Positions 63,661 to 64,000 of a DNA stretch of 64,000 nt are shown here, piece after piece. The stretch is taken from assembly GCF_001984175.1 (NCBI RefSeq), contig NZ_MTQP01000059.1, forward strand, positions 62,001 through 126,000, written 5' to 3'. The position numbers were made by a program, and so were the translations under genes. Source of the stretch: Saccharothrix sp. ALI-22-I. GTDB taxonomy: Bacteria > Actinomycetota > Actinomycetes > Mycobacteriales > Pseudonocardiaceae. How positions within the stretch are numbered: the first letter of the stretch is position 1; every line of letters begins with the position of its first letter. The notes beneath the pieces were generated by a model, which saw nothing but the letters and a program-made list of their open reading frames with translations, was not told the origin of the DNA and ran no database searches.

Positions 63661-64000
63661 ATGACGAACTCCACGAACCGAGTCACGCAACGCCGTCGGC
63701 TGGGCGCGAAGGGGCCGGAGGTCTCCGCGCTCGGCCTCGGCTGCATGGGCATGTCCGACTTCTACGGCCCGGCCGACGAGACGGAGAGCGTGGCCACCAT
63801 CCACGCCGCCGTCGACGCGGGCGTGAACCTGCTCGACACCGGCGACTTCTACGGCATGGGCCACAACGAGCTGCTGATCCGCCAGGCCCTCCGCGACCGC
63901 AACCGCGAGGACCTGGCGATCAGCGTCAAGTTCGGCGCCCTGCGTGACGCCGACCTCGACTGGAACGGCTACGACGGCAGGCCCGAAGCGGTCCGCAACT
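63661..64000 (+). CDS. Aldo/keto reductase (5' part; cut by window edge)
   Basis: The first 113 residues of an NADPH-dependent aldo/keto reductase. LGLGCMGMSDFYGPAD is the family start, NLLDTGDFYGMGHNE holds the catalytic Asp and Tyr, and SVKFGALRD holds the catalytic Lys. The His and cofactor site lie beyond the window. ATG 63661 behind GTGGAG. Expression is probably controlled by the palindrome just upstream. Confidence 0.93.
   Translation, partial: MTNSTNRVTQRRRLGAKGPEVSALGLGCMGMSDFYGPADETESVATIHAAVDAGVNLLDTGDFYGMGHNELLIRQALRDRNREDLAISVKFGALRDADLDWNGYDGRPEAVRN

Overview
This is a high-GC window in which GTG and TTG starts are common and genes are tightly packed. The gene order rimP-nusA-ylxR-infB-ylxP-rbfA-nrnA-(MATE)-truB-ribF-rpsO-pnp-M16-dapB is the classic actinobacterial arrangement. 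Together with guanosine-pentaphosphate-synthetase-type PNPase, PF04672-type methyltransferase, HspR-type operator upstream of lon and many apparently leaderless genes, it points to a filamentous actinomycete. I favour a Pseudonocardiales member (Saccharothrix, Actinosynnema or Lentzea-like), but that is inference from style and not from a marker gene.

Layout. Bases 1-7.1 kb: lon (runs off the left edge) under a HAIR-like site, a small-molecule methyltransferase, a patatin phospholipase with internal membrane segments downstream of a lysophospholipase-like hydrolase, and an M48 protease. 7.1-12.3 kb: two secreted trypsin-like proteases, a LysE exporter, an ElaA-type acetyltransferase, and a divergent bioF / cytochrome P450 pair sharing only 36 bp. 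12.3-22.8 kb: a cobalamin riboswitch followed by a six-gene corrin operon (ChlI/D-type chelatase, cobO, cobB, cobM, a shortened cobL, cbiG fused to a cobJ fragment), a third trypsin-like protease, a PIG-L deacetylase and a cysG/cobA fusion. 22.7-31.2 kb: membrane protein, ArsR-like regulator, DEAD-box helicase, RIO kinase, GlxA-type regulator, YaaA, VOC protein. 31.3-41.0 kb: proS, HAD phosphatase, two paralogous membrane-anchored proteins, a permease-like protein, YjbQ, SDR, thioesterase-like protein, class V aminotransferase, membrane-anchored protein, Tat lipoprotein and DUF4439 protein. 41.1-59.9 kb: the translation/RNA cluster, interrupted by a 22-bp tandem repeat array, MATE and MFS exporters and a small EAD-like membrane protein. 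60-64 kb: PRC-barrel-like protein, VTT membrane protein, GNAT, EamA exporter, AlkX/YcaQ-type glycosylase and an aldo-keto reductase cut by the right edge.

Working together. The corrin operon covers cobalt insertion, adenosylation, a,c-amidation and part of ring contraction/methylation, and is probably switched off by cobalamin. cysG supplies precorrin-2. The RNA cluster matures ribosomes and tRNA, initiates translation and turns over RNA.

The observations most worth a second look are: ten head-to-tail 22-bp units directly after nrnA; loss of half of the CbiE domain in cobL together with a truncated CobJ domain; an 11-bp hairpin that buries the Shine-Dalgarno sequence of the first trypsin gene; about fourteen leaderless promoters, three of which use the TAG stop codon of the preceding gene as the start of the -10 box; and bioF facing a P450 that could play a BioI-like role.
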